A stretch of 64,000 bases of DNA from Tistlia consotensis USBA 355 (GTDB taxonomy: Bacteria > Pseudomonadota > Alphaproteobacteria > Kiloniellales > DSM-21159). This document shows positions 1 to 9,110 of the stretch, one piece after another. Positions within the stretch are counted from its first letter, which is position 1. The number at the start of each line of letters is the position of its first letter. The stretch is from the NCBI RefSeq assembly GCF_900177295.1, contig NZ_FWZX01000002.1:342124-406123 (forward strand). The letters are read 5' to 3'. The notes beneath the pieces are model-generated. The model did not search any database. It was not told the origin of the DNA and saw only the letters and a program-made list of their open reading frames with translations. The translations under genes were made by a program, and so were the position numbers.

Positions 1-10
1 TTCTGTCTCC

Positions 11-808
11 CTAGACCGTCGTCTCCCCGACGCCCCACGGCCGCGCGAAAGGGTGAGAGCTCGACAGGCCTCCGTCGACGGCGAGCGCCTGGCCGTTGAC
101 GTAGCTCGCCGCGTCGGAGGCGAGGAAGGCGATGGCCGCGGCGATCTCTTCGGGCTCGCCGCCGCGGCGCAGCGGGTTGAGCTGGCCGATCCGGTCCTCG
201 CGGCCTTTGGCGCGCGCCGCCTCGTAGAGCGCGCGGGTCATGCCGGTCTCGACGAGGCCGGGGCAGACCGCGTTGACGCGGATGCCGCTGCCGGCGAGCT
301 GCTGGGCGGCGGTCTGCACGAGGCTGATGACGCCGGCCTTGGAGGCGGAGTAGGCCGGCCCGCCGGCGCCGGCGCGCAGGCCGGCGACCGAGGCGGTGCA
401 GACGATCGCGCCCGGGCGCCCGATCTCCAGCATGGCCTTTGCGCCGTGCTTGATCGCGAGGAACGGGCCGATCAGGTTGACGCGCAGCAGCGCCGCCCAG
501 TCCTCGGCGCCCAGCTCGAACAGCCCGCGCGTGCCGCCGCTGACGCCGGCGTTGGCGACGACGACGTCGAGGCAGCCGTGGCGCTCGACCGCGGTCGCGA
601 CCAGGGCGGCGACGTCGGCCTCGTCCGCGGCATCGCCGCGCAGGGGCAGGACGGCGGGGTGCTGGGCAGCGGTCTCCTCCACGCTTTCGCTGCGGTCGAG
701 CGCCACCACCCGGGCGCCCTCGCGGGCGAACAGCAGGGCCGTCGCCCGGCCGATGCCCGATCCGGCGCCGGTGACGACGACGCTGCGGCCGGCGAAGCGT
801 CCGCTCAT
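11..808 (-). CDS. SDR-family NAD(P)-dependent oxidoreductase
   Basis: A classical short-chain dehydrogenase/reductase of 265 aa. The cofactor motif TGAGSGIG is at about residues 11-18, NAG is near 85, and the catalytic YSASK is near 155-159. The ATG at 808 gives the usual family length; the frame stays open upstream but runs into the neighbouring gene. It is the last gene of a minus-strand operon behind an ACAD11-like dehydrogenase and its phosphotransferase, 10 bp after the latter. By context it probably oxidises a hydroxyacyl or alcohol intermediate of that pathway (inference). The exact substrate cannot be read from the sequence. Confidence 0.9.
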   Translation of the reverse strand: MSGRFAGRSVVVTGAGSGIGRATALLFAREGARVVALDRSESVEETAAQHPAVLPLRGDAADEADVAALVATAVERHGCLDVVVANAGVSGGTRGLFELGAEDWAALLRVNLIGPFLAIKHGAKAMLEIGRPGAIVCTASVAGLRAGAGGPAYSASKAGVISLVQTAAQQLAGSGIRVNAVCPGLVETGMTRALYEAARAKGREDRIGQLNPLRRGGEPEEIAAAIAFLASDAASYVNGQALAVDGGLSSSHPFARPWGVGETTV

Positions 809-818
809 GAAGGCCTCC

Positions 819-1841
819 CTAGTCTTTCGCTCCGGCCTGGCGGGCCTCGGCCCAGGCGGCCTCGGCCAGCGGCGCGATCCGCTCGAAGACGCTCGCGGCT
901 TGGCTGCTCGAGGCGTTGCCGTCGACGAAGCGCTTCTTGACGCCCTGCAGGATGCCGACCAGCCGGAACAGGTTGTAGGCGAAGTACCAGTGCAGGTCGG
1001 GCAGCGCCTCGCGGCCGCTCGCTGCGCAGTAGCGGGCGACGGCCTCGTCGAGCGTCGGCAGGCCCTCGGCCTCCAGGTCGAGGCCGAGCAGCCCGGAGCG
1101 GCCGTCGAGCGGCATGACCCAGTGCATCGCGAGATAGGTGAAGTCGGCCAGCGGGTCGCCGATGGTGGCGAGCTCCCAGTCGAGCACCGCGCGCACCCGC
1201 GGGGCCTCGGCGGCATAGATCAGGTTGTCGAGCCGGTAGTCGCCGTGGATCACCGAGCTCCGGGTCTGCTCCGGGATCGTGCCCGGCAGCCAGCCGATCA
1301 GCCGCTCGACCTCGGGGATCGCGTCGGTCTGGGCCGCGCGGTACTGCCGGGTCCAGCGGCCGACCTGGCGCTCGACGTAGTTGCCCGGCCGGCCGAAGTC
1401 GGCGAGGCCCAGGGCCTCGTGGTCGAGCGCGTGGAGCGCGGCCAGCGTGTCGATCATCGCCTCGTAGAGGGCGCGCCGCCCGGCCACCGGGACCTCGGGC
1501 AGGGCGCCGTTCCAGAAGGCGCGGCCCGGCACCAGCTCCATCAGGTAGAAGGCCGCGCCGATCACCCCGGGATCCTCGCAGAGCGCGATCGGGCGCGGCA
1601 CCGGGAAGCCGGTCGGCTGCAGCGCCGTCAGCAGCCGGAACTCGCGCTCGACGGCATGGGCCGAGGGCAGCAGCACGCCGAACGGCTTGCGGCGCAGCAC
1701 GCAGCTGCCGCCGCCGGTCTGGAGCCGGTAGGTCGGGTTGGACTGGCCGCCGGGGAACTTCTCCAGCGCCGCGATCCCGGTGAAGCCGGGAAGGTTGTCC
1801 TCCAGCCAGCGCGAGAGCCTTGGCAGCTCCAGGTCGCTCAC
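819..1841 (-). CDS. Phosphotransferase-family protein, ACAD10/11-type acyl-CoA kinase
   Basis: A 340-aa kinase of the aminoglycoside-phosphotransferase fold. The Brenner motif HGDYRLDN is near residue 200, followed by the metal-binding [12 protein letters not shown]. It starts with GTG at 1841, in a GTGA overlap with the stop of the upstream acyl-CoA dehydrogenase, so the two are translationally coupled. In ACAD10/ACAD11 these two activities are fused, and in the Pseudomonas levulinate pathway (LvaA/LvaC) they are separate. There the kinase phosphorylates the 4-hydroxyl of a 4-hydroxyacyl-CoA before elimination. The same role is inferred here; antibiotic resistance is unlikely. Confidence 0.85.
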   Translation of the reverse strand: MSDLELPRLSRWLEDNLPGFTGIAALEKFPGGQSNPTYRLQTGGGSCVLRRKPFGVLLPSAHAVEREFRLLTALQPTGFPVPRPIALCEDPGVIGAAFYLMELVPGRAFWNGALPEVPVAGRRALYEAMIDTLAALHALDHEALGLADFGRPGNYVERQVGRWTRQYRAAQTDAIPEVERLIGWLPGTIPEQTRSSVIHGDYRLDNLIYAAEAPRVRAVLDWELATIGDPLADFTYLAMHWVMPLDGRSGLLGLDLEAEGLPTLDEAVARYCAASGREALPDLHWYFAYNLFRLVGILQGVKKRFVDGNASSSQAASVFERIAPLAEAAWAEARQAGAKD

Positions 1842-3085
1842 TGCGCCTCCTGGCGGTAGGGCCTGAGCTCGCTGCGGGCGATGACGCGCTGGTGGACCTC
1901 GTCCGGCCCGTCGGCGAGGCGCAGGGTGCGGATGTGCGCCCAGGCCGCGGCCAGCGCGAAGTCGCCGCTGACGCCGGCGCCGCCGTGGGCCTGCACGGCG
2001 TCGTCGATGATCCGCAGCGCCATCCGCGGCGCCTGCACCTTGATCATCGCGATCTCGTTGCGCGCCGCCTTGTTGCCGGCCCGGTCCATCATGTCCGCGG
2101 CCTTGAGGCAGAGCAGGCGGGTCATCTCGATGTCGATGCGCGCCTGGGCGATCCGCTCCTCCCACAGCGAGTGCTCGTAGATCGCCTTGCCGAAGGCGGT
2201 GCGGCCGACCAGCCGCCGGCACAGGGCCTCGAGCGCCTCCTCGGCCGCGCCGATGGTGCGCATGCAGTGATGGATGCGCCCCGGGCCCAGGCGCCCTTGC
2301 GCGATCTCGAAGCCCCGGCCCTCGCCGAGCAGCAGGTTCCCGGCCGGCACTCGCACCTTGTCGAGGGTGATCTCGCCGTGGCCGTGGGGCGCGTGGTCGT
2401 AGCCGTAGACCGACAGCAGGCGCTCCTTCCGGACCCCGGGCGCCTCCAGGTCGACCAGGATCATCGCCTGCTGGCGATGCTTCTCGGCCGAGGGATCGGT
2501 CTTGCCCATGACGATCGCGAGCTTGCAGCGCGGATCGCCCGCCCCCGACGACCACCACTTGCGGCCCTCGACCACATAGTGGTCGCCGTCGCGCACGATC
2601 GAGGTCTGGATGTTGGTGGCGTCCGAGGAGGCGACCTCGGGCTCGGTCATCAGGAAGGCCGAGCGGATCTCGCCCTCCATCAGCGGCTTCAGCCAGCGGT
2701 CCTTCTGGGCGCGGGTGCCGTAGCGGTGCAGCACCTCCATGTTGCCGGTGTCGGGCGCCGAGCAGTTGAAGACCTCCGAGGCCCAGTGGATGCGCCCCAT
2801 CTCCTCGGCGCAGAGGGCGTACTCCAGGTTGGACAGGCGCTCGCCGGAGAACACGAAGCTGTCGTCGACCTGATCATGATCGCCGGCCGGCGGCATGAAG
2901 AGGTTCCACAGCCCCGCCGCCCGCGCCTTGACCTTCAGCGCCTCGATGGTCTGCGAGGGCGCCCAGCGGTCGCCCTGCGCGACCTCGTCCTCGTAGTCCC
3001 GGAGGCGCGGCCGCACCTCGCTCGCCGTGAAGGCGCGGACCCGATGCTGGAACCCGCGTTCGCGTTCGCTCAGCGTGAAGTCCAC
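1838..3085 (-). CDS. Acyl-CoA dehydrogenase, ACAD11-like
   Basis: A 415-aa flavoprotein with the full acyl-CoA dehydrogenase fold. [12 protein letters not shown] lies in the substrate/FAD region and [13 protein letters not shown] in the middle domain. Near the C-terminus is [11 protein letters not shown], the sequence typical of ACAD11/LvaC proteins, where the usual IYEGT is replaced by LADGP. The GTG at 3085 gives the family N-terminus ([11 protein letters not shown]). It is the first gene of the operon with the phosphotransferase and SDR. Expected chemistry is conversion of a phosphorylated 4-hydroxyacyl-CoA to an enoyl-CoA rather than simple alpha,beta-oxidation. That is family knowledge; the substrate is inferred. 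Confidence 0.88.
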   Translation of the reverse strand: MDFTLSERERGFQHRVRAFTASEVRPRLRDYEDEVAQGDRWAPSQTIEALKVKARAAGLWNLFMPPAGDHDQVDDSFVFSGERLSNLEYALCAEEMGRIHWASEVFNCSAPDTGNMEVLHRYGTRAQKDRWLKPLMEGEIRSAFLMTEPEVASSDATNIQTSIVRDGDHYVVEGRKWWSSGAGDPRCKLAIVMGKTDPSAEKHRQQAMILVDLEAPGVRKERLLSVYGYDHAPHGHGEITLDKVRVPAGNLLLGEGRGFEIAQGRLGPGRIHHCMRTIGAAEEALEALCRRLVGRTAFGKAIYEHSLWEERIAQARIDIEMTRLLCLKAADMMDRAGNKAARNEIAMIKVQAPRMALRIIDDAVQAHGGAGVSGDFALAAAWAHIRTLRLADGPDEVHQRVIARSELRPYRQEAQ

Positions 3086-3210
3086 GGTGCGTCTCCGATC
3101 CAGGCGTCGAGCGGCGCTGCCGCTCCCTTGGGGGCGTTGCCGGTTCTGCGGGCCGGTTGCATCGGCCTCTCGCCAGCGGTTCCGGATCATTTCGAATTCC
3201 GGCTGCGCCG

Positions 3211-3786
3211 TCACCCCTCTCGCTCGCCCGTGCTCCGGATCGACGAAGCGACGCAGGACGCGATGCCGCCGGCCACGGTGCATGCCTTGGCGCCTCCGCG
3301 GGGATGACGGAAGAGCGCGGCGACGACGGGGAAGGAGGCGGAGAGCGTTCTGGCCGGTGACAAGCCGGCGATCTGCATCAACGAGCCGGAGGCGGGCTCG
3401 GCCCCGAGACCGCCGCTGCCGTAGGGGCGGGTCAGGATCTCGAGCAGGTGGCCGTCGGGGTCGTCGAAGTAGAGGCCGCGGCCGTCGCCCCAGCGGTTGA
3501 TCGCGCCCGCCTCGTGGCGGGACGGGTCGGCCCACCAGGTCAGGCCGCGCTCCCGGAGTCGGGCGAAGATGGCGTCGACCTCCGGCTCGCTGACTAGGAA
3601 GGCGAAGTGGTGCTGCGCGATCTCGCCGTCGGCAGGCAGGACGTCGAGCGAGGTCTCGCCGACCCGGACGACCGTGAAGTGCCGGAGACGCCGCGGCGGT
3701 TCCAGGCCGAGGATCTCGGTCAGGAAGGCCGCGGTCTCGGCGCAGTCGCGGGCATGGACGATGGTGTGGTTGAGCGTGACGCTCAT
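3211..3786 (-). CDS. VOC-family (glyoxalase/bleomycin-resistance-like) protein with aberrant C-terminus
   Basis: The first ~122 residues form a complete vicinal-oxygen-chelate domain: [10 protein letters not shown] at the start, metal-region residues around HHFAF, and the closing [13 protein letters not shown]. Such proteins normally stop about here. This frame continues for ~68 further residues through DNA whose plus strand carries a 52-bp acyl-CoA dehydrogenase fragment (3351-3402). The native stop seems to have been lost, so the tail is probably not functional sequence. Alternatively the frame is a decaying gene. Start is the ATG at 3786. Substrate unknown. Confidence 0.72.
   Translation of the reverse strand: MSVTLNHTIVHARDCAETAAFLTEILGLEPPRRLRHFTVVRVGETSLDVLPADGEIAQHHFAFLVSEPEVDAIFARLRERGLTWWADPSRHEAGAINRWGDGRGLYFDDPDGHLLEILTRPYGSGGLGAEPASGSLMQIAGLSPARTLSASFPVVAALFRHPRGGAKACTVAGGIASCVASSIRSTGEREG
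3308..3421 (+). pseudogene. Fragment of an acyl-CoA dehydrogenase gene
   Basis: The plus-strand frame reads [17 protein letters not shown], the conserved acyl-CoA dehydrogenase segment. Positions 3351-3402 match 4835-4886 of the intact dehydrogenase downstream at 49 of 52 bases. The frame is bounded by stops at 3305 and 3422, so only about 38 codons remain and the first half is unrecognisable. It overlaps the tail of the VOC gene on the other strand. It looks like a recombination scar or the remains of a paralogue. Confidence 0.65.
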
Positions 3787-4002
3787 TGCCTTTCCTCCGA
3801 AGCCGGCCGTTTCGATCGTCGCGCCCTGCCATGGCCCTTTCGCGGCGGCGGAGGCCGGAGCCAGCGGGGCGGCCGGGCGCAGGGCAGGCTGGACCTGCCG
3901 TTGCGGAGTCGGGGAAAGTCATGCACCGTCGGGTGCCGGAAGCGCGAGAGGGAATCGCGAGGGCGGCCGGCGGACCGACGATCTCCAGGGGAGCGCATTC
4001 GA

Positions 4003-4413
4003 ATGGCGAGGACAGCGGCGATACTGGTGGCGAGGCTGATCTTCGCGGGCATGTTCGTCATGGCCGCGTCCTTCAAGTTCCTCGGCATGGCAGGGACGGC
4101 GGGCTACATCGCCTCCGCCGGCTTTCCGTTTCCGCTGGTCCTGGCCTGGATCGCCGCCTTCTTCGAGGTCGCGCTCGCCCTCGCCTTCCTGACCGGCGTC
4201 CTCTTCTCCGAAGCCGCGCTGCTCGCCGCCGCCTATGTCCTGTTCCTGGCTTTCGCCTTCCACGGCCCCTCGCACTGGCAGGCCAACCAGATGGAGTTCG
4301 GCGCCTTCGTCGACCACTTCACCTTCATCGCCGGACTGCTGTTCGCCGCCGTCCACGGGCCGGGCGATGCCTTGGTGGCCCGCAGAAGGCGCCCGATCCG
4401 CCTGCTGGCCTGA
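4003..4413 (+). CDS. DoxX-family membrane protein
   Basis: A 136-aa integral membrane protein with four predicted helices (about residues 5-25, 45-65, 70-88 and 105-122). It shows the DoxX pattern [18 protein letters not shown] at the N-terminus. ATG 4003 follows a purine-rich CAGGGGAG; the open frame extends upstream without family similarity. DoxX proteins are quinone-associated or redox-linked membrane proteins of poorly defined function. It stands 78 bp before a second acyl-CoA dehydrogenase on the same strand, which may share its transcript. Confidence 0.8.
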   Translation: MARTAAILVARLIFAGMFVMAASFKFLGMAGTAGYIASAGFPFPLVLAWIAAFFEVALALAFLTGVLFSEAALLAAAYVLFLAFAFHGPSHWQANQMEFGAFVDHFTFIAGLLFAAVHGPGDALVARRRRPIRLLA

Positions 4414-4491
4414 CGCGCGGGCGCTGCGTCGCTTTCGGTCGTGACGCGGCCCTGGCATCATCCCGCGGGATCGAACCGACGAGGTGGCCCC

Positions 4492-5715
4492 ATGCCGTTC
4501 AGCCTCAGCCCGGAACAGGAGAGACTCAGGGCCCGGGCCCGCGAGCTGGCCGAGGCCGTCGTGCGGCCGCGCGCCGCCGAGGTCGACCGCAGCGAGGCCT
4601 ATCCCTGGGACAACGTCCGGGCGCTCAACGAGGCCGGCCTGATGGGCTACACCATCCCGCAGGCCTACGGCGGGGCCGGCGGCAGCTTCTTCGACGCCGC
4701 GCTGATCGTCGAGGAGCTGGCCCGGGTCTGCGGCGTCACCGGGCGCATCGCGGTCGAGGCCAACATGGGCGCGATCTCGGCGGTCATGCACTACGGCAGC
4801 GAGGCGCAGAAGCGGCTGGCGGCCGCGGCCGTGCTGTCCGGCGACAAGCCGGCGATCTGCATCACCGAGCCGGAGGCGGGCTCGGCGGCCAGCGAGATGA
4901 CGACCGCGGCGGTGCGGCGCGGCGACGCCTTCGTGCTGAACGGCAGGAAGCACTGGATCACCGGCGCCGGCGTCTCGCGCCTGCACCTGATCTTCGCCCG
5001 CGCCTTCGAGGCCGACGGCAGCGAGCTCGGCATCGGCGGCTTCCTGTTCCTGCGCGACGACCCCGAGGCCGCCGAGGCCCAGGGCTTCCGGATCGGCCGT
5101 CGCGAGCCGGCCATGGGCCTGCGCGGCATCCCGGAGAGCGAGGTGATCCTGGAGGACCTCGAGGTGCCGGCGGCCATGGTGCTGCAGCCGCCGGGCGGCT
5201 GGCGGCGCGGCTTCGCCGAGCTGATGAACGCCTACAACAGCCAGCGGGTCGGGGCCGCGACGGTGGCGCTCGGCATCGCCCAGGGCGCCTTCGAGCTGGC
5301 CCGCGACTTCGCGAAGGAACGCGAGCAGTTCGGCCGGCCGATCGCCGAGTTCCAGGGCCTGCAGTGGATGCTCGCCGACATGGCGGTGCAGCTCAACGCC
5401 GCGCGCCTCGGCATCCACGACGCGGCGCTCAGCGCCGCTCCCTTCCCGGACCCGCTGCTCGCGGCCCAGGCCAAGGTCTTCGCCTCGGAGACGGCGATCA
5501 AGGTGACCAACGACGCGCTGCAGCTCTTCGGCGCCCGCGGCTATTCCCGCAACCTGCCGCTCGAGCGCATGGTCCGCGACGCCCGCATGTTCACGATCGG
5601 CGGCGGCACCGCCCAGGTGCTGCGCACCCAGATCGCCGGCCGCGTCCTGGGCATGAAGCTGCCGCAGGGCCGGGACGGCTATGCGAAGGCCGCGGCGACG
5701 CGCGCCGCGGAGTGA
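4492..5715 (+). CDS. Acyl-CoA dehydrogenase family protein
   Basis: A 407-aa dehydrogenase beginning MPFSLSPEQERL and carrying CITEPEAGSAASEMTT, HWITGAG, the QFGRPIAEFQ arginine/FAD segment and QLFGARGYSRNLPLERMVRDARMF. The usual catalytic glutamate position in the C-terminal IYEGT is glycine here (FTIGGGTAQV). The base therefore either sits elsewhere, as in some long-chain and isovaleryl enzymes, or the reaction differs. It carries the intact copy of the segment found as a fragment at 3351-3402. The 3-hydroxyisobutyrate-dehydrogenase-like gene follows 107 bp later, suggesting branched-chain or short acyl-CoA catabolism (inference). Confidence 0.87.
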   Translation: MPFSLSPEQERLRARARELAEAVVRPRAAEVDRSEAYPWDNVRALNEAGLMGYTIPQAYGGAGGSFFDAALIVEELARVCGVTGRIAVEANMGAISAVMHYGSEAQKRLAAAAVLSGDKPAICITEPEAGSAASEMTTAAVRRGDAFVLNGRKHWITGAGVSRLHLIFARAFEADGSELGIGGFLFLRDDPEAAEAQGFRIGRREPAMGLRGIPESEVILEDLEVPAAMVLQPPGGWRRGFAELMNAYNSQRVGAATVALGIAQGAFELARDFAKEREQFGRPIAEFQGLQWMLADMAVQLNAARLGIHDAALSAAPFPDPLLAAQAKVFASETAIKVTNDALQLFGARGYSRNLPLERMVRDARMFTIGGGTAQVLRTQIAGRVLGMKLPQGRDGYAKAAATRAAE

Positions 5716-5822
5716 GTCCCGCCGTGCTTCCGGTCCGTCGCCTCGCAGGATCGTTCAAGACGGCCGTCGCCGCGCCCAGCTAGCCAGGGCTGACAGACGG
5801 GAACGACGCGCAGGGGCGAGGC

Positions 5823-6737
5823 ATGGGCGAGCGGCAGGACATCGGCTTCATCGGTCTCGGCGTGATGGGGCTGCCCATGGCGCTGAACCTGGCGCGGGCC
5901 GGGACGCGGCTCGTCGTCTGGAACCGCTCGCCGGAGAACCGCGAGGTGCTGCGCGCCGCCGGCGCCCGGGTGGCGCCGAGCGCGGCGGCCGTCTTCGCCG
6001 AGGTCGAGACGGCGGTCCTGATGATGGCCAACGAGGCCGCGGTCGATGCCGTGCTGGGGCGCGGGCAGGCGGTCTTCGCGGCCAACGTCGGCGGCCGCAC
6101 CCTCGTTCAGATGGGCACGGTCTCCCCGGCCTATTCGGAGGCGCTGGAGGCCGAGGTCCGGGCAGCCGGTGGCCGCTACGTCGAGGCCCCGGTCTCCGGC
6201 TCGCGCAAGCCGGCCGAGTCCGGCGAGCTGGTCGTGATGCTGGCCGGCGAGCCGGCGGCCGTCGCGGCGGTCGAGCCGCTGCTCCGGCCGCTCTGCCGGG
6301 AGGCCTTCGTCTGCGGCGAAGTGCCGAAGGCCCTGCTCATGAAGCTGGCCAGCAACGCCTTCCTGATCCCGACCGTCACCGGCCTAGTCGAGGCCTTCCA
6401 CCTGGCCGAGCGCTACGGCCTCGACCGGCAGCAGTTCCTGGCCGTCGTGAACGGCGGCCAGATCGCCAGCGCCATCTCGCGCGTCAAGGCCGGGAAGCTG
6501 GCGGCCGGCGACTTCGCCGTCCAGGCCGCCATCGCCGACGTGCTGAAGAACTGCCGCCTCGCCGCCGGGGCCGCCCGGGACGCCGGGCTGGCCGCGCCGC
6601 TGCTCGAGCTCTGCCGGCAGCTCTACGAGGAGACGCAGGCCCTGGGCTTCGGCGAGGCCGACATGATCGCCGTGCTGCACGCCCTCGAGGCCCGCAGCGA
6701 TGGAGATCGGGAGACGCCGCCAGCCGCGCCGGCGTGA
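5823..6737 (+). CDS. NAD(P)-dependent oxidoreductase, 3-hydroxyisobutyrate dehydrogenase family
   Basis: A 304-aa beta-hydroxyacid dehydrogenase. The dinucleotide motif GFIGLGVMGLPMA is at residues 8-20, the substrate motif EAPVSGSRKPAE near 122-133, and the catalytic lysine in LLMKLASNAFL near 178. The last ~44 codons inside 6569-6700 recur almost exactly at 9455-9586. After that repeat the protein ends SDGDRETPPAAPA, whereas the second copy continues EARGVTSS, so the C-terminal tail was probably replaced by recombination. The fold and catalytic residues are intact. It could reduce or oxidise 3-hydroxyisobutyrate, tartronate semialdehyde or a related acid. Confidence 0.88.
   Translation: MGERQDIGFIGLGVMGLPMALNLARAGTRLVVWNRSPENREVLRAAGARVAPSAAAVFAEVETAVLMMANEAAVDAVLGRGQAVFAANVGGRTLVQMGTVSPAYSEALEAEVRAAGGRYVEAPVSGSRKPAESGELVVMLAGEPAAVAAVEPLLRPLCREAFVCGEVPKALLMKLASNAFLIPTVTGLVEAFHLAERYGLDRQQFLAVVNGGQIASAISRVKAGKLAAGDFAVQAAIADVLKNCRLAAGAARDAGLAAPLLELCRQLYEETQALGFGEADMIAVLHALEARSDGDRETPPAAPA
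6569..6700 (+). repeat. 132-bp direct repeat, copy A
   Basis: Positions 6569-6700 and 9455-9586 are identical at 130 of 132 bases in the same orientation, offset by 2,886 bp. Copy A lies in the 3' end of the intact 3-hydroxyisobutyrate-dehydrogenase-like gene. Similarity stops abruptly at both sides. The pair brackets the LysR, MFS and TetR-remnant block. Confidence 0.95.
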
Positions 6738-6751
6738 TCCGGGACGACGTC

Positions 6752-7633
6752 CTAGAGGGCGCCCGGGACGGGCTGCCTGCGGGCGAGTTCCAGGAAGGCG
6801 GCGAGGGCGGTCGACTGGTAGGCGTCGCTGCGGCGGACGAAGAGCGTCTCGACCCGGGCCTGCTCGGGCGGCAGCTCGTGGACGGCGACCCTGCCGTCCT
6901 GCCAGGCCGCCGCGACCACGCCCTTCGGCAGCAGCGTCACGCCGACGCCGGCCGACACGCAGCTCACGATCATGTCCAGCGAGCCGAACGCCAGCGGCTC
7001 GGCCGTGACGATGCCGAGGCCGGCCAGCAGCGCCTCGAGCCGCTGGCGGTAGGAACAGCCGAGCTGGAAGACGATGGTCTTGAGGTCGGGCACCCCGGCC
7101 AGCTCCTCCGGCGCCCGCACGGCGCGGGAGGTCACGAGCACCAGCTCCTCGCGGAACAGGACCTCCTGGTGCAGCTCCGGATGGTTGACCGGGCCGGCGA
7201 CGAAGGCACCTTCGAGGCGGTAGCCGAGGACCTCGTCGAGCAGACTGCGCGTCGTGCCGGTCGTGACCACGAGGCGCACCGCCGGATAGCTCTTGGCGAA
7301 GCGCGTGAGCAGAGGTGAAAGGCGCAGCGCCGCGGTGCTTTCCAGGCTGCCGAGCTGCAGCGCCCCGTGCGGCGTGCCGTCGTCCCGCGCCGCCGTCTCG
7401 GCATCGGCGAGCAATCGGGTGATGCGCGCGACGAACGGCAGCATCCGCAGGCCGGCCGGCGTCGTCGTCACGCCCCGGGCGTGGCGCTGGAACAGCCTGA
7501 CGCCGAGCTCCTTCTCCAGGGCGCGGACTCGGGCCGTGACGTTGGACTGGACGGTGTGCAGCTCCTGGGCGGCGCGGTTCATGCTGCCGTGCCGTGACAC
7601 GGCCTCGAACAGCCTGAGGTCGGAGACGTCCAT
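6752..7633 (-). CDS. LysR-family transcriptional regulator
   Basis: A 293-aa LysR protein with its winged helix-turn-helix at residues 1-60 (RLFEAVSRHGSMNRAAQELHTVQSNVTARV) and the periplasmic-binding-type effector domain from ~90. Divergently transcribed from an MFS transporter across a 223-bp AT-richer gap, the usual arrangement for a LysR controlling its neighbour and itself. Its stop lies 51 bp beyond the edge of direct-repeat copy A, so it belongs to the 2.9-kb bracketed unit. The effector is unknown; the MFS cargo is the likeliest. Confidence 0.92.
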   Translation of the reverse strand: MDVSDLRLFEAVSRHGSMNRAAQELHTVQSNVTARVRALEKELGVRLFQRHARGVTTTPAGLRMLPFVARITRLLADAETAARDDGTPHGALQLGSLESTAALRLSPLLTRFAKSYPAVRLVVTTGTTRSLLDEVLGYRLEGAFVAGPVNHPELHQEVLFREELVLVTSRAVRAPEELAGVPDLKTIVFQLGCSYRQRLEALLAGLGIVTAEPLAFGSLDMIVSCVSAGVGVTLLPKGVVAAAWQDGRVAVHELPPEQARVETLFVRRSDAYQSTALAAFLELARRQPVPGAL

Positions 7634-7856
7634 GGGCTTGCTATCCGGTCAGATGATCGATTCGAGCTGGATCATACGTCTGAAACGATAGGCTGGGACC
7701 CCGAAACGCCGCGACCTCCGGTTCCGGGGACGTTGCCGTCGGCGCTACGCGAGGCGCACATCTCAGTCGAAGAGATAGGTATTATCAAATAAATTCGTTT
7801 TTCCAGATTAGAAGGCGATCCCACTCTCTCTGCATGCGATAGCCGAGGAGCGAGCG
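7634..7856. promoter_or_regulatory. Divergent LysR/MFS control region
   Basis: Between the LysR and MFS starts the DNA becomes locally AT-rich around 7771-7808. It contains GATA-GGTAT-TATC near 7775, a partly dyadic GATA/TATC arrangement of LysR-box type. The MFS start is preceded by CGAGGAG as ribosome binding site at 7842-7848. No exact -35/-10 pair is claimed. Confidence 0.4.
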
Positions 7857-9110
7857 ATGGCCGATACGATCGTCCGGGAAGCCCGGGGACACGCGGTGCC
7901 GCCGGTGCGTGTGCGGAGGGCGCTGCTGTGCGCCTTCTGCGCCAGCCTGATCGGCATCGGGCTCGCCCGCTTCGCCTATACGCCGCTGCTGCCCGCGATC
8001 ATCGGCGCCGGCTGGTTCGGCCCCTCGGCGGCCGCCTACCTCGGTGCCGCGAACCTGGCGGGCTATCTTGCCGGCGCCCTGCTCGGCCGACCGATGGCGG
8101 CGCGGCTGCCGCCGGTTGCGCTGCTGCGCGCCATGATGCTGGTCGCGACGGCGGCCTTCTTCGCTTGCGCCTGGCCACTCAGCGTGCCCTGGTTCTTCGT
8201 CTGGCGCTTCGCCGCGGGCTGGGCCGGTGGCGCGCTGATGGTGCTGGCGGCGCCGAGCGTCCTGCCGCACGTGCCGCCGGCGCGGCGTGGCCTGGCGGGT
8301 GGCGCGATCTTCATGGGCGTCGGCGTCGGGGTCGCCCTGTCGGGGACGCTGGTGCCGCTGCTGCTGGAACAGGGGCTGAGGCAGGCCTGGTACGGCCTGG
8401 GCGGGCTCTCGCTGCTGCTGACCGCGGCCGGCTGGGCCGGCTGGCCGGGCGACGCGGCGCCGGCCGCCGCGCCGGCGGTGCAGCCGCATCCGCCGCGGCC
8501 GGGACGGCTGCGGGCGCTCTACGCGGAATATGCGCTGAACGCCGCGGGCTGGGTGCCCCACATGATCTTTCTGGTCGACTTCGTCGCCCGCGGGCTGGGC
8601 CAGGGCATCGAGGCCGGGGCGGCCTACTGGGTGCTGTTCGGGCTCGGCGCCACGGCGGGGCCGATCCTCGCCGGGGCCCTGGCCGACCGCACCGGCTTCG
8701 GCACGGCGCTGCGCCTAGCCTTCCTGCTGGAGGCCTGCGCCGTCGCGATCCCGGCGCTCGGCCTGGGCCAGGCCTGGCTGATCGCGTCGAGCGTCGTGGT
8801 CGGGGCCTTCGTCACCGGCACCGTGCCGCTGATGCTCGGGCGGATCGGCGAGCTGCTGCCGCACCACCCGGCCCAGCAGAAGGCGGCCTGGAGCCGGGCG
8901 ACCGCGGCCTTCGCGCTGTTCCAGGCGGCCGCCGCCTACCTGCTCTCCTTCGTCTTCGCGGAGAGCGGCGGCGACTACCGGCTGCTGTTCGTCGCCGGCA
9001 CCGCCGCGATGGTGCTCGCGCTGGCCATCGATCTCGCGGCCGGCCCGGCCGCCTCCGGCCGTGGTCCGGGCGGCGGCCGGCATCGGGCCGGTCACGGTAT
9101 CGCGAAATAG
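7857..9110 (+). CDS. MFS transporter, YbfB/YjiJ family
   Basis: A 417-aa membrane protein with about 12 hydrophobic segments. The first pair is LLCAFCASLIGIGLARFAYTP, characteristic of the YbfB/YjiJ branch of the major facilitator superfamily, followed by GAANLAGYLAGALLG and a GVGVALSGTLVP segment. ATG 7857 follows CGAGGAGCGAGCG. It is probably controlled by the divergent LysR regulator. Substrate not predictable; family members are uncharacterised or linked to small-molecule efflux. The last 19 bp overlap a TetR remnant on the other strand. Confidence 0.88.
   Translation: MADTIVREARGHAVPPVRVRRALLCAFCASLIGIGLARFAYTPLLPAIIGAGWFGPSAAAYLGAANLAGYLAGALLGRPMAARLPPVALLRAMMLVATAAFFACAWPLSVPWFFVWRFAAGWAGGALMVLAAPSVLPHVPPARRGLAGGAIFMGVGVGVALSGTLVPLLLEQGLRQAWYGLGGLSLLLTAAGWAGWPGDAAPAAAPAVQPHPPRPGRLRALYAEYALNAAGWVPHMIFLVDFVARGLGQGIEAGAAYWVLFGLGATAGPILAGALADRTGFGTALRLAFLLEACAVAIPALGLGQAWLIASSVVVGAFVTGTVPLMLGRIGELLPHHPAQQKAAWSRATAAFALFQAAAAYLLSFVFAESGGDYRLLFVAGTAAMVLALAIDLAAGPAASGRGPGGGRHRAGHGIAK

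Noticed and set aside
819-1841. Aminoglycoside resistance gene
   Set aside because: The APH fold is shared, but operon coupling with an ACAD11-like dehydrogenase points to acyl-CoA metabolism.
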